Notes under the pieces: model-generated
What the model was told of the DNA's origin: nothing
The model's database searches: none
What the model saw: the letters and a program-made list of their open reading frames with translations, nothing else
Program-made: the position numbers and the translations under genes
Shown: piece by piece, positions 1 to 7,610 of the stretch
Numbering within the stretch: position 1 is the stretch's first letter
Layout of the letters: each line of letters begins with the position of its first letter
Origin: Chara braunii
Lineage: Eukaryota > Streptophyta > Charophyceae > Charales > Characeae
DNA: 22,450 bases
Assembly (NCBI GenBank): GCA_003427395.1
Contig: BFEA01000138.1
Location: forward strand, 2,319,715 to 2,342,164
Reading direction: 5' to 3'

Positions 1-230
1 CATGTGCATGGGGAACGATAGGCAATACGTACGTGCATGTGTATGGGAGATGGGGTACGTGGACGTGCATGAGGGATGGGCTTCTGTCGGATATGTACGT
101 GCATGCGCATGGGGAACGGTCGGGCAATACGTACGTGCATGTGCATGGGAGATGGGGTACGAGGACGTGCATGAGGGACGGGCTTTTGGCGAATACGTAC
201 GTGCATGTGCATCGCGAACGGACATGGCGA
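1..230. repeat. 101-102 bp degenerate tandem satellite, ~2.2 copies
   Basis: The marker GGGGAACG (GCGAACG in the last copy) recurs at about positions 11, 111 and 213, giving a period of 101-102 bp. Each unit contains AATACGTACGTGCATG, a GGGAGATGGGGTACG block and a GGACGTGCATGAGGGA block. The first copy runs off the window edge, so the true array may be longer. The long open frames here follow from the G-rich repeat (three units are not frame-preserving as a whole) and show no recognisable domain, so I do not call them coding. Confidence 0.85.
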
Positions 231-725
231 AGCCGTCTATATGTGCTCGGGGTAGGGGCTTTAGCGAGTGAGGACGTGTATGTGCAAGGGAACGGTTGTC
301 ATGAAGTACCTGGCCAAAATCGACAGTGCCCAGGCCCTGTAGAGGTTGAGTGGGGAAGAGGACCGAAACTTTCTTCCTCACGGCACCACTCTACATTTCA
401 TCGGGGAAGGGGACCAAAATTTGGTTTGACAAAACAGGTCCGGAATGAATGGTGATTGAACACGTAACTGAGTTTAAACGACCAGTACTTGGCCCAGCTA
501 TCGGCCACGGAAAAAATCAGTAGAGTAGAAACAATTCTAGTCGGATGAATTTGGGCGCTTCTGTAGTCTTGTAGTGGGCCGAACGTTTCCTAAAATCATG
601 GCTTGTATACGGGCACTCTAGGAAGCGGTGGTAGTAGAAGTTTAAAGCCTGACGAAAGGAGGCTTTCCGTAGAAGGTAGTTGATAATAGCAAAACAGAGT
701 TTTAAGGAAATGGGTCTGGAGTACG
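231..725. other. Unassigned intergenic sequence
   Basis: I see no convincing gene, RNA or repeat here. A weak internal similarity exists between the GTGGGGAAGAGGACCGAAA segment near 350 and the CGGGGAAGGGGACCAAAA segment near 400, about 50 bp apart, which suggests an old short duplication. Confidence 0.5.
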
Positions 726-767
726 AAAAGTTTAGCTGAAAAAAAAAAAAAAAAAAAAGTTTAGCTG
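726..767 (+). repeat. Poly-A tract flanked by 13-bp direct repeats
   Basis: The 13-mer AAAAGTTTAGCTG occurs at 726-738 and again at 755-767, separated only by an A-tract (739-758, 20 As, its last four being part of the second copy). A target-site duplication plus poly-A with no body is what an extremely 5'-truncated LINE-type insertion leaves. Slippage on a pre-existing A-run with local duplication is the alternative. The direct repeat is seen; the retroposition reading is inference. Confidence 0.6.
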
Positions 768-780
768 CACCAGCTGCCAG

Positions 781-860
781 CTGGCGGTGGTCAGTTGGTA
801 CACGTTGAACTGTTGAAACTTGAAACACCGACCCAAGTTTGAATCCAGATGTAAGCAGAC
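781..860 (+). repeat. tRNA-derived SINE-like unit (family S), copy 1
   Basis: An A-box-like GGTGGTCAGTTGGTAC (785-800) is followed about 38 bp later by a B-box-like AAGTTTGAATCC (836-847) and the family tail CAGATGTAAGCAGA. The same order, spacing and words (GTTGGTACAC, GAACTGTTGAAA, CCCAAGTTTGAATCCAGAT) occur at 12849-12925 and, on the minus strand, at 2243-2318. Pol III internal promoter boxes in this arrangement are the hallmark of tRNA-derived SINEs. The A box here is diverged (GTGGTCAG rather than GTAGCTCAG). It lies just 3' of the poly-A scar. Confidence 0.65.
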
Positions 861-1022
861 TCTGAGGGAATTCTGAATATACCCGGGGCCCGGCGTGGTC
901 AGGTCGAAGATGACGTTTAAGGCCGACGTCTTTTAAAGGGAGGGAAAAAGAAAAAGAGTTCATATGGCGAACGTCTGGCGGAGGAACGATGTGGAGGAGT
1001 GAAGTATTTTTGCCGAATGTGT
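861..1022. other. Unassigned short spacer
   Basis: This is ordinary-composition DNA with an A/G run near 940-960. I see no gene or repeat in it. Confidence 0.4.
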
Positions 1023-1059
1023 GCATGGATTTTTTCGCGAGTGGTTGTTTCTTGTGTTA

Positions 1060-1262
1060 TTGAAAGCGGTGCATGTAGGGATCGACGTGCATGCATGGAT
1101 TATTGACGTGCGTGCAATGCCGTGCATGGATTGAATCGACGTGCTTTTGATCGAGCCGACGTGCATGCACGATAGAATCGACGTGCCTGGATGGTTGGAA
1201 TGCACGTCCATTTAAGGGTGGTATCGACATGCATGCGTGGCTTGAATCGACGTGCATGCATC
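1060..1262. repeat. Irregular satellite of ATCGACGTGCATGCATG units
   Basis: The word (A)ATCGACGTGC, often continued as ATGCATG, recurs at about 1080, 1134, 1177, 1225 and 1245, with degraded forms between (GACGTGCGTGC, GCCGACGTGCATGC, AATGCACGTCC). Unit spacing is irregular, roughly 20-30 bp. The GTGCATG core is shared with the 1-230 array, so the two may be related satellites. Minus-strand open frames rich in His/Ser/Met across this segment mirror the repeat and are not taken as genes. Confidence 0.75.
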
Positions 1263-1423
1263 ATTGCCTGCTTGAAAAAGGTCTATTAAGCGGTAGAGGT
1301 CAACGGAGAGGGGTGTTCCCACAGTCCCACTTCGATAGCTAATCTCTCGTCTTTGGGGTGATTTTAAACCTTTTTCTCCGTTCGTCGAGTATGATGGAGG
1401 GTTTGAATGGGGCTTTGACTGTG

Positions 1424-1490
1424 TCTTTGCCTGAATCGTTGACCGGATCTTTGCCTGAATCGTTGACCGTTGACCGCATCTTTGAATGAG
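1424..1490. repeat. 24-bp tandem repeat with a 7-bp insertion
   Basis: TCTTTGCCTGAATCGTTGACC begins at 1424 and 1448 (period 24). A third, diverged copy (TCTTTGAATGAGGCTTCAGTTGA) begins at 1479 after an extra GTTGACC. This is a short local tandem duplication. Confidence 0.75.
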
Positions 1491-1550
1491 GCTTCAGTTG
1501 ATTGGACTTCCGTGAGTGAATTTTATCGGATTTATGACGATGGTACCAAC

Positions 1551-1565
1551 AGCCGCTAAGCGGCT
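1551..1565. repeat. Small perfect hairpin AGCCGC/TAA/GCGGCT
   Basis: A 6-bp perfect stem with a 3-nt loop lies just upstream of the CT tract. There is no adjacent T-run, so it is not called a terminator. Confidence 0.5.
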
Positions 1566-1577
1566 ACCAAACCGGCG

Positions 1578-1581
<4 letters not shown>

Positions 1582-1617
<36 letters not shown>

Positions 1618-1622
1618 CCCCC
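1582..1622. repeat. (CT)n microsatellite followed by a C-run
   Basis: About 16 CT dinucleotides run directly into nine Cs, and a T-run follows. Confidence 0.95.
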
Positions 1623-2085
1623 GTTTTTTTACGAAGGCCTGAAACGGAATCTTTGATTTATCTGACTGGGTCTCTGAGTGGATTTGACTGAGTGTATGAC
1701 GACTTTTCACTTAATCTCTGACGGGGCAGAAATTTTCTCGCGTTCAAGTCTGTCACGAAGTGATGTTGCACTTCGTCAGAACGACAGTGATCTACTTCTT
1801 AGAGGGGTCTTACTTGTGGACGTATGTAGTGCATGGAAGGTTTTCGACGGTTTGAGCGCTCCACAGCGTTCGATGTTTCAGAGCAGATGGGGAGTTTCTT
1901 GTTTTTGTATTCCTTAAAGGGCGACAGCTTTGAGATATCATCATTGAACTGACCGGCCCCAGGTAATTCGGAATTGGGGTAAATTGCAGAAATAGCGCTT
2001 TTTCGATGTGTCGCAGCAGAAATGTTGTCCGAGTCCGAGGGACCGAAACATCTATTTTTGGAAGGGAAGTGGGACTCCTCCGCCC
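1623..2085. other. Unassigned intergenic sequence
   Basis: Short open frames exist on both strands, but their codon patterns and lengths are those expected by chance, and I see no domain or RNA feature. Confidence 0.4.
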
Positions 2086-2086
2086 G

Positions 2087-2200
2087 CAAATATTTTCGCT
2101 GTGGAACTACCGGGACCTCAAGATCTGCGACGAAAGATGTACATTTTGCAACGAAACTTGGGCACAGCCAATATTTTTGCTGTGAAACGATCGCGACGCG
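2087..2200. repeat. Degenerate direct duplication, ~82-bp offset
   Basis: AAATATTTTCGCTGTGGAAC near 2087 is matched by AATATTTTTGCTGTGAAACG near 2170. Both are followed by short C/G-rich text (ACCGGGAC and ATCGCGAC). The copies are old and diverged. Confidence 0.55.
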
Positions 2201-2239
2201 CTATTTTTGAAATTTATCCTTCGGAATTTGATTTTATTA

Positions 2240-2318
2240 TGCTCATCTGATTGCATCCCGATTCAAACTTGGGAAAGAACCGAATAGTTGATTGGTGTAC
2301 CAACTTAGCTAGGCCCGT
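2240..2318 (-). repeat. tRNA-derived SINE-like unit (family S), copy 2, minus strand
   Basis: On the reverse strand this reads ACGGGCCTAGCTAAGTTGG then TACACCAAT, followed by CCCAAGTTTGAATCGGGATG and the tail CAATCAGATGA. It aligns through its length with 12849-12925, including the A box (TAGCTAAGTTGG), the B box (AAGTTTGAATC) and the CAATCAGATGA tail also seen at 12989-12999. Recovery of the family in the opposite orientation 10 kb away argues for dispersal, not tandem duplication. Confidence 0.7.
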
Positions 2319-2329
2319 CGGTGGGAGTT

Positions 2330-2406
2330 AGATCCCCCCCTTCATTCCCCCCACTTAGGTAGTTCCCCCCCTTGATCTCCCTTGATTCCCCCACCCTTCC
2401 CTCCCG
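2330..2406. repeat. C-rich low-complexity tract
   Basis: Repeated runs of five to seven Cs are separated by short TTGATT, TTCATT and TTAGGTAG spacers. The strand is pyrimidine-rich with no coding signal. Confidence 0.8.
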
Positions 2407-2560
2407 GGCAAAACTTTTGTATGTGTTTGCCCGCGGCAAACTGTGTGACCTGCCCTGAAGAAAAAACACTTCCACGTCAGTTTTTGCAACCCTGTCCAGG
2501 GGCGGTAAGGCTGAAAGGACAGCAGGGTCTGGGGTGTAATAAATTAATTAAGTGAAAATA

Positions 2561-2727
2561 CTGTTTAGCGCTGACTACACGAGTTGTGCATGTTTCGGGG
2601 TTCTAAACATGCACTCAAGTTTTGCGGCGAGGGGTGAAGAGTGCAAATTAATCTTTAGCACGCTGACTTCACGATTTGCGCTCTTTGGGGTAAAACGTGG
2701 ACCCAAGTCTTGCCGCGAGGCTTGTGG
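2561..2727 (+). repeat. 91-bp degenerate tandem duplication
   Basis: TGTTTAGCGCTGACTACACG at 2561 and TCTTTAGCACGCTGACTTCACG at 2652 start two copies. Both continue with TTTGGGGT or TTCGGGGT, an ACTCAAGT or ACCCAAGT word, and TTGCGGCGAGG or TTGCCGCGAGG. The order is fully conserved and the divergence substantial. Confidence 0.75.
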
Positions 2728-2799
2728 GCGTCCACTATTTTTTCTGGGTTTTTCCGACCTTATAAAGCTGCATGTTAGCAGACGTGGTCACGTGGGTTG

Positions 2800-2935
2800 A
2801 CCTAGCCCTCCACTCTCGTTGCTTCCAAGATTCGAATCGATATTATCGAGTCTCACTTCCGAAAGCAGATGTTGTGGAGTGTTAACTGTAATATAGCCCT
2901 CACCTTTCGTTGCCTTCAACATTTAAATCCTAACC
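2800..2935 (+). repeat. Degenerate duplication, ~91-bp offset
   Basis: CTAGCCCTCCACTCTCGTTG (2802) is echoed by ATAGCCCTCACCTTTCGTTG (2893). Each is followed by CTTCCAAGATT or CCTTCAACATT. The offset equals that of the preceding duplication, so both may stem from one older ~91-bp array. Confidence 0.55.
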
Positions 2936-3735
2936 CCTCTTCCATGCATTGCAGCCTTTCTTAGCGGCACGCAATCAAAATTTAATGCAGCGTGACCGCG
3001 TTTTTCTCAAGTGCATACCACTGAGATGGAGGCAGGCGCGCAGAGGGGTGTGATTATTGTACGGGGCCTCAGAACGCACTGCAATCCAGCCCCTATGCAT
3101 TTTTAACTTTCCACATCATCAGCCATCTCTAACTGCACATCATCACGTAGGGTAGAACCATTTCTAATGACACATAACGGAGAGGGACGTAAGAGTGTTG
3201 TTTGTGATCGTTGTAGCGGCCAGAGCAACGTTTGGAAGCCTTGAAATTGAAAAGAAAATAGTCGTACATCATTGTCATTAAACAATCTGGTGGTCAGATG
3301 GTGGGTGAAGTATTTTACAACCTTACGGCGAAAGGAGCGAAGACATCTGTGATCCCCTGGCTTTGCCGAAGATGCGGTTTCAGAGAGAAGGAGAGAAGGT
3401 GGAGAGTGCATCTGCAGGGAGAAGATGTATTCTCGCCTTCATGCTTTTCCTCGCAAGAGTCTTTAGACAACCGAAATACACTGTCAGGTGCCAAGCAAGG
3501 ATCGCGTTGTCGCTCCGAGTCTCCCATTCGGCTGTTGTATCCCTGGCAAACTGCGGCAGGACAGAAGAGAGAGAGGGGGGGGGGACGTGGGGGAGAACTG
3601 TGTACAGTGTGTAGTGTTCGCAGCGCTCCACTAAAGAGTAGAAAGAGGCATGTATGGATATTTATATTGTTCTCTATGTTTGATATCGTGGGCTCAGGGT
3701 GGAGATTCCATGGCTATGGTTCGAGGTGTTTGTAA
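2936..3735. other. Unassigned sequence with overlapping open frames, no clear gene
   Basis: Low stop density yields open frames of 70-145 codons on both strands between 3103 and 3735. The longest (3298-3735, +) would read through a GGGGGG/AGAGAG purine tract and shows no domain, signal peptide or membrane segment. Competing frames on both strands are as long, so none is promoted to a gene. Confidence 0.4.
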
Positions 3736-3737
3736 GG

Positions 3738-3799
3738 CGCACACACGCACACACACGCACACACACACACACACACAGCGAGAGAGAGAGAGAGAGAGG
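3738..3799. repeat. Compound (CA)n-(GA)n microsatellite
   Basis: An interrupted ACACACGCAC tract becomes pure (CA)n to about 3776. It is followed by GCG and (AG)n to 3799. A second short GAGAGAGAG lies at 3900-3910. Confidence 0.95.
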
Positions 3800-4042
3800 C
3801 GCACTCTTGCTTTCCAGACACGATGTCGTTTGATATTGAACATTCAACATTACGTATCGAATTGTCAGGACGTACTCAGAAAAACGTGCACCCAGACAAA
3901 GAGAGAGAGAGGAGCACATTGACTGTGTTGATCTCGATGTGGTTTCTAACTTTCTGTAGGTGGTGTGGGGGGAGATTGTTTGTATCAGTTCGTGGAAACA
4001 GGTCTTGGCTGACGTCGCCTGACGATATTTAACTATCTATGG

Positions 4043-4168
4043 TCAAATAGAGCTGCCGACGGTAAACCGTAGGCAGAGAGGGAGAAGAGGACAACGAAGT
4101 TGAACAAACGGGGGGATGTGGCAAACTGGTTTATGGCGGTTTCACCGACTCATCAGGAGGGTATGAAC
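4043..4168 (-). repeat. Foldback family F, arm 1 (minus)
   Basis: On the reverse strand this reads from the outer end CCGCCATAAACCAGTTTGCC through a C/T-rich GTCCTCTTCTCCCTCTCTGC block to CTACGGTTTACCGTCGGCAGC at the inner end. Inner and outer ends match the other nine arms listed below. The outer tail (GGTTTCACCGACTCATCAGGAGG on plus) is also family-specific. The copy carries a local change (GAAGTTGAACAAACG) in the GAGGACAACAAACGAGG block. Confidence 0.85.
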
Positions 4169-4387
4169 AAGTGGAAATATGTTAAATACTAAGCGCCGGT
4201 TACCAGCATCTATTGCATCTTTGTAGTTCATCTAAATCTGTTTTTTCCCTCTTTTTCTTTTCAATTTCTGTTCCCTCTTTGGTCGGGGCAGAGCGAATGG
4301 GATTCCCATCAAGGCCTGAGGGAGGAGAAATAAAAAAAAAGAGAACTGGGGTCTTTCTTTTTCATTCCCTTTTTTCCACGACGAACC

Positions 4388-4500
4388 GAGGGAGGTAGGG
4401 AGAGAGGGAGAGAGGGAGGGAGAAGAGGACAACAAACGAGGGGCTGTGACAAACTGTTTGTCGGAGTTTTCCCTATTCATCAATCAGTAGAGGCTGAACC
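4388..4500 (-). repeat. Foldback family F, arm 2 (minus)
   Basis: The family core GAGAAGAGGACAACAAACG, then GAGGGGCTGTGACAAACTG and TCGGAGTTT, is present, ending in AGAGGCTGAACC. The inner CCGTAGGCAG portion is missing and replaced by an expanded GAGAGAGGGAGAGAGGGAGG purine tract. Confidence 0.85.
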
Positions 4501-4676
4501 GTCAAAAACAGTCCTCACTCTGCAGAATCCCCTAACTGTGATGACATTGTAACTTCTGTATAAGTGTTAATCCCCCTTAGCACCGGTTGTGTGGTCAACA
4601 GTCTGCTCGACAACGACGACGCTAAGTGATTATACCCTGAGGTAGTGGGGACCACCAACCATTGCAAGTTACCTTT

Positions 4677-4752
4677 GTCGAAAATCAAAGCAGACTATCG
4701 CTCACCCATATATGTGTCGAAAATCAAAGCAGACTATCACTCACCTATATAC
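4677..4752 (+). repeat. 38-bp tandem duplication
   Basis: TGTCGAAAATCAAAGCAGAC followed by TATCGCTCACCCATATAT occurs at 4677 and 4715 with three to four substitutions. It abuts the outer end of foldback arm 3. Confidence 0.9.
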
Positions 4753-4836
4753 GACGAAACAGTTTGTCACACCCCCTCGTTTGTTGTCCTCTTCTCTCTC
4801 TCTGCCTACGGTTTTACCGGGCAGTTCTGTTTGTGA

Positions 4837-4838
<2 letters not shown>
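4750..4838 (+). repeat. Foldback family F, arm 3 (plus)
   Basis: The arm begins CGACGAAACAGTTTGTCACA, contains GTTTGTTGTCCTCTTCTCTC and ends with CTACGGTTTTACCGGGCAG, TTCTG and GACGATA. It runs directly into the (TA)n centre at 4839-4867. Confidence 0.9.

Positions 4839-4867
<29 letters not shown>
4839..4867. repeat. (TA)n tract at foldback centre
   Basis: About 14 TA dinucleotides lie between arms 3 and 4. The same TA-rich centre joins the inverted arms at 8120-8137, so the tract probably belongs to the element. Confidence 0.9.
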
Positions 4868-4871
<4 letters not shown>

Positions 4872-4950
4872 CCGACATAACAGTTTGTCACAGCCCCTCG
4901 GTTGTTGTCCTCTTCTCTCTCTCTGCCTACGGTTTACCGGGCAGTTCTGT
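4868..4950 (+). repeat. Foldback family F, arm 4 (plus)
   Basis: ACTCCGACATAACAGTTTGTC begins the arm and it continues to CTACGGTTTACCGGGCAG and TTCTG. It then joins the GGGGTGGGGGCA start of module M without the usual TTTGACGATATA inner end. It is in direct, not inverted, orientation relative to arm 3. Confidence 0.9.
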
Positions 4951-5118
4951 GGGGTGGGGGCAATTGCCGCTCAACCTACATCTACGTGGGAGGCCTTGTA
5001 CGCAAGAGGTGTTGAACAGGGGGAGCTGTAAGTAAGAAGACAAAAAATGAATCGATATCATTCGTGTTTCGTTTGTTTTTTTGTTTGGCTTTTGCGCGCT
5101 GACAACTTTTTGACGATA
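4951..5118 (+). repeat. Dispersed module M, copy 1
   Basis: Landmarks in order are GGGTGGGGGCA, CGCTCAACCTACA, GTGGGAGGCCTTGTACGCAA, GAGGTGTTGAACAG, GTAAGAAGACAAAAAATGAA, a T-rich stretch, CTTTTGCGCGCTGACAAC and TTTTTGACGATATA. The same order occurs at 6151-6316 (plus) and, on the minus strand, at 19561-19764. It ends in GACGATATA, the inner end of foldback family F, so module and arm look co-mobilised or recombined. No protein family is recognisable, although the related frames share a Gly-Trp-Gly-Gln-Pro-like peptide. Confidence 0.85.
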
Positions 5119-5369
5119 TATACTCCGACGTTGCTAGCTCTCTGCTTTTGTAGATGATGTGGCGAGCGTCGGGCCTGTATTAGCAGCCTGGCTCTTTCTT
5201 TGGCTATGGTAAAATATACTCTTTCTAATTCTCCTTTCTATCCTTTTTCGTTTTTCTTTTGCTTTGCTCTTCCCCACTGTTGGGGTCTTTCGTTTTGAGG
5301 GACCTACTGTATGGTTCCGTTTTTTCAAGTGTTGGTTATGGTAGAACTGTTGGTATCTTTGGTACTACT
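5119..5369. other. Unassigned T-rich spacer
   Basis: This is T-rich DNA with TTCTTTTGCTTTGCTCTT-type text. I see no gene or RNA. It leads into the ~120-bp satellite. Confidence 0.4.
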
Positions 5370-6065
5370 CTTTGTCTGCATCCCGGTTGGTTTTGTCTCA
5401 TTGTTCTGTCCAGGTGGCGGTGTTTTCATGTCGTGGTTCAGTCCACGTGGCGCCGGCGGTGGTTTCATGTGGGACTTGTCATCCGGGTTTTCCCTTTTGG
5501 CACCCTAGTTGGCCAGTTCCCGCTGTTTGGCCTTATTGCTGGGAGGCGGTGCTTTTAGGTGGGGGAATCGTCATCTGGGATTGTCTTTATATAGTTTTTT
5601 TGCAGGCAAGGGTGTTGATTGATATCCTGGTTGGTCATTGTCGCGTCATTTGGCCTGTGATGTAGGGGGCAGTGTTTGCATGTGGGAGTCAGTGACTCAG
5701 TGGGACTTGTCATCTAGGATCTGTTATGTTTGTTTTTTGGCATCCTTGTCTGCATCCCGGTTGGTTATGTCCCGTTGTTCGGTTTATTATTTTGGCGAGC
5801 GTAGCGGCGCTTCAATGTGGGACCAGTCATCCGGGTTTTTTTGTTGTTCGGCCTAGGAGAGCATGAATGGTTTAGGAAAAGGAATACCAACATCTTGATG
5901 AGGAATAAGGCCATCTGCTGTATATATAGATATGTATCTGGGATTTCTCTTTTGCAGGCAAGTGTGTTTTGATATCCTGGTTGGTCTTGTCCCATCGTTT
6001 GGCCTATGAAGTTGGCGGCGGTGCTTACATGTGGGGCTTGTCATCCAGGATCTTGTTGCTCCCTG
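5370..6065 (+). repeat. Degenerate ~110-130 bp satellite, about five copies
   Basis: The unit is roughly: GCATCCCGGTTGGTC, TGTCCCGTTGTTTGGCCT, GGCGGTGCTTTCATGTGGG, ACTTGTCATCCGGGAT, then TTTTTGCAGGCAAGTGTGTT. Copies start near 5379, 5504, 5622, 5750 and 5973. The last spacing is enlarged by an unrelated segment (about 5856-5945) containing TATATATAGATATG. Open frames here are short, change frame between units and share only W/G/C-rich composition, so I read it as satellite, not a repeat protein. Confidence 0.75.
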
Positions 6066-6088
6066 TTTTGTTATATTTCACTGTTCCC

Positions 6089-6316
6089 TTCCTCTTTTCT
6101 TTGCCTCTTTGCCTTTCGGTTGTGTGCAAGTGGGTCGATATGACACACACGGGTGGGGGCAGCCGCCGCTCAACCTACACCCAGTATGTGGGAGGCCTTG
6201 TACGCAAGAGGTTTTGAACAGCGGGAGTTATTAGTAAGAAGACAAAAAATGAATTGATATCTTTCTTGTTTCCTTTTGTTTTTTTTAGCTTTTGCGCTCT
6301 GATAACTTCGTGACGA
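6089..6316 (+). repeat. Dispersed module M, copy 2 (longest)
   Basis: It starts at CCTCTTTTCTTTGCCTCTTTG, continues GTGTGCAAGTGGGTC, GACACACACGGGTGGGGGCA, then the same landmarks as copy 1 (CGCTCAACCTACA, GGGAGGCCTTGTACGCAAGAG, GTAAGAAGACAAAAAATGAA, GCTTTTGCGCTCTGATAAC) and ends with GACGATATAACAG, the start of a foldback arm. Its 5' 60 bp are absent from copy 1 but present in the minus-strand copy at 19.6 kb. It therefore best approximates the full unit (~225 bp). Confidence 0.85.
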
Positions 6317-6356
6317 TATAACAGTTTGTCACAGCCCGTCATTTGTTGTCCTACGG
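6317..6356 (+). repeat. Foldback family F, arm 5 (plus, truncated)
   Basis: AACAGTTTGTCACAGCCCGTC and TTTGTTGTCCTACGG are present. The C/T-rich middle and the CGGTTTACCGGGCAG section are deleted. Confidence 0.8.
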
Positions 6357-6357
6357 C

Positions 6358-6497
6358 TTATATATCGTCAAACAGAGCTGCCTACGGCCATACGGTAAAC
6401 CGTAGGCAGAGAGGGAGAAGAGGACAACAAACGAGGGGCTGTGAGTCCTGTTATGAACTGTTTCTTCGGAGTTTCACCGACTTGTCAGAAGGCTGAA
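6358..6497 (-). repeat. Foldback family F, arm 6 (minus)
   Basis: The inner end ATATATCGTCAAACAGAGCTG is followed by CGGTAAACCGTAGGCAGAG, the GAGAAGAGGACAACAAACG block, and the outer tail CGGAGTTTCACCGACTTGTC with AGAAGGCTGAA. With arm 5 it forms an inverted pair with a short centre. A 7-bp extra CCTGTTA lies in the GTGACAAACTGTTTC block. Confidence 0.9.
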
Positions 6498-6507
6498 TAT
6501 GAAACTG

Positions 6508-6612
6508 AGAAACTCCTATGAAACACTTTGTCACAGCCCCTCGTTTGTTGTCCTTTTCTCCCTCTCTGCCTACAGTTTACCTGGCAGCTCTGTTTGACTA
6601 TATATATCGTCC
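6508..6612 (+). repeat. Foldback family F, arm 7 (plus)
   Basis: CCTATGAAACACTTTGTCAC to CTACAGTTTACCTGGCAGC and TCTGTTTGACTATATATATCG is a nearly complete arm with its TA-rich inner end. Confidence 0.9.
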
Positions 6613-6685
6613 TATATATATGGAATGGGGTTGTACAGGTGCACAATGCCTACACATGGGCTGTGTCGGAGTGCCCGAAAATTGA

Positions 6686-6708
6686 TTCAACGCGGGTTCC
6701 GCGTTGAA
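6686..6708. repeat. Perfect 10-bp hairpin
   Basis: TTCAACGCGG (6686-6695) pairs perfectly with CCGCGTTGAA (6699-6708) over a GTT loop. Confidence 0.85.
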
Positions 6709-6723
6709 AACCCGCGTTGAAAA

Positions 6724-6767
6724 ATTCAACGCCGTTGAATCAGCATTGAATTTCAACGGCGTTGAAT
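6724..6767. repeat. Nested palindromes around ATTCAACGCCGTTGAA
   Basis: ATTCAACGCCGTTGAA (6724-6739) and TTCAACGGCGTTGAAT (6752-6767) are exact reverse complements of each other. Each is also nearly self-complementary, so alternative folds are possible. Confidence 0.8.
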
Positions 6768-6809
6768 CCTAGTTGAAAAGCCCGTTAGAGGGGTTACAAC
6801 GGGGTCCGC

Positions 6810-7165
6810 GAACAATTTTTTTGTGGGCCAAAAATAATCCAAAAACAAAATAAAAAATATGGAGTTGTATATATTTTCGAGGTCTACAACCCCTTAATAT
6901 TTCTATTTTCATTTTTTGAGCTTCGACTATATTTAAAAAAAAAACAAAAACATAAACGCAATGGAAGAAAAAAAAAGAGCAAAAGATGAAAGGAGTGTTT
7001 TTTTTTGTTTTGGTTTCACAGAGATTTTTCCAGGGTTAAAAAAAAAGCAGAAAAACAAATAAAAAATATAGGGCTGTAGATCTTTGAAAGATGTACAACA
7101 ATATGGTTTTTTTTTTTGGTTTTTTTTTTTTTTAACATAAAAACAATTAAAAAAAAGGAAAAAAA
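6810..7165 (+). repeat. ~208-bp degenerate direct duplication, A/T-rich
   Basis: AACAAAATAAAAAATATGGAG followed by GGTCTACAAC (about 6845-6890) is matched by AACAAATAAAAAATATAGGGC followed by GATGTACAAC (about 7052-7099). The flanking ATTTTT-GGG-AAAA and AACATAAA text is in the same order in both copies. Confidence 0.6.
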
Positions 7166-7192
7166 GACACACATACACGCACAGTGACACAG

Positions 7193-7193
<1 letters not shown>

Positions 7194-7231
<38 letters not shown>
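7194..7231. repeat. (CA)n microsatellite
   Basis: About 18 CA units are preceded by scattered CACAC text. Confidence 0.95.
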
Positions 7232-7232
<1 letters not shown>

Positions 7233-7610
7233 AACAATCACGTGCACACCCAGACACTTACAAACACACACATACGACGAGGTAGGTTTGGGGACGGTAG
7301 GATGGGGTGGGCGGCAGGATGGAGGCGGGTGAGGGAAGGGGGAGTTGGGGCTCGTAGTGGTTTAAAGGGGTAGGTTTGGAGACTTGTAGGGGCGGGGTCA
7401 AATGTTTTTTTTTTTTTTTGGTTTTAGTGTTTGGGCGTGTAGGGCGCGTAGGGCCATGTGTCCAAGGCCCAACGGCCCCAATCCGTTTTTTCCAGATTCA
7501 ATGGGAGACCCCCGTTTTCCCGTTAAACCGGATTCAACGGGGGGCCCGGGGGCTATTCAACGGGTACAGCAACGTTGAATTCCGTCCGTTGCCCGTTGTT
7601 AGGACACACA

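Larger units (their letters stand above)
6655..7610. mobile_element. Possible non-autonomous element with TTCAACG-rich ends and A/T-rich core
   Basis: The left end (6655-6800) and right end (7490-7605) are both packed with TTCAACG/CGTTGAA words. GGGCTGTGTCGGAGTGCCCG on the left resembles, in inverse, CGTTGTTAGGACACACAGCGC on the right. The core is A/T-rich, holds a ~208-bp internal duplication and a (CA)n tract, and encodes no transposase. This fits a MITE-like or other non-autonomous inverted-repeat element. The terminal inverted repeats are imperfect, and I could not identify a target-site duplication. Confidence 0.4.

Noticed and set aside
1551-1565. Hairpin considered as an intrinsic terminator
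   Set aside because: No T-run follows and the context is eukaryotic.
3298-3735. 145-codon plus-strand frame with CxxC-like cysteines (LCRRCGF)
   Set aside because: A single Cys pair is not a zinc-binding domain; three other frames of similar length overlap on both strands, and the tail crosses a purine tract.
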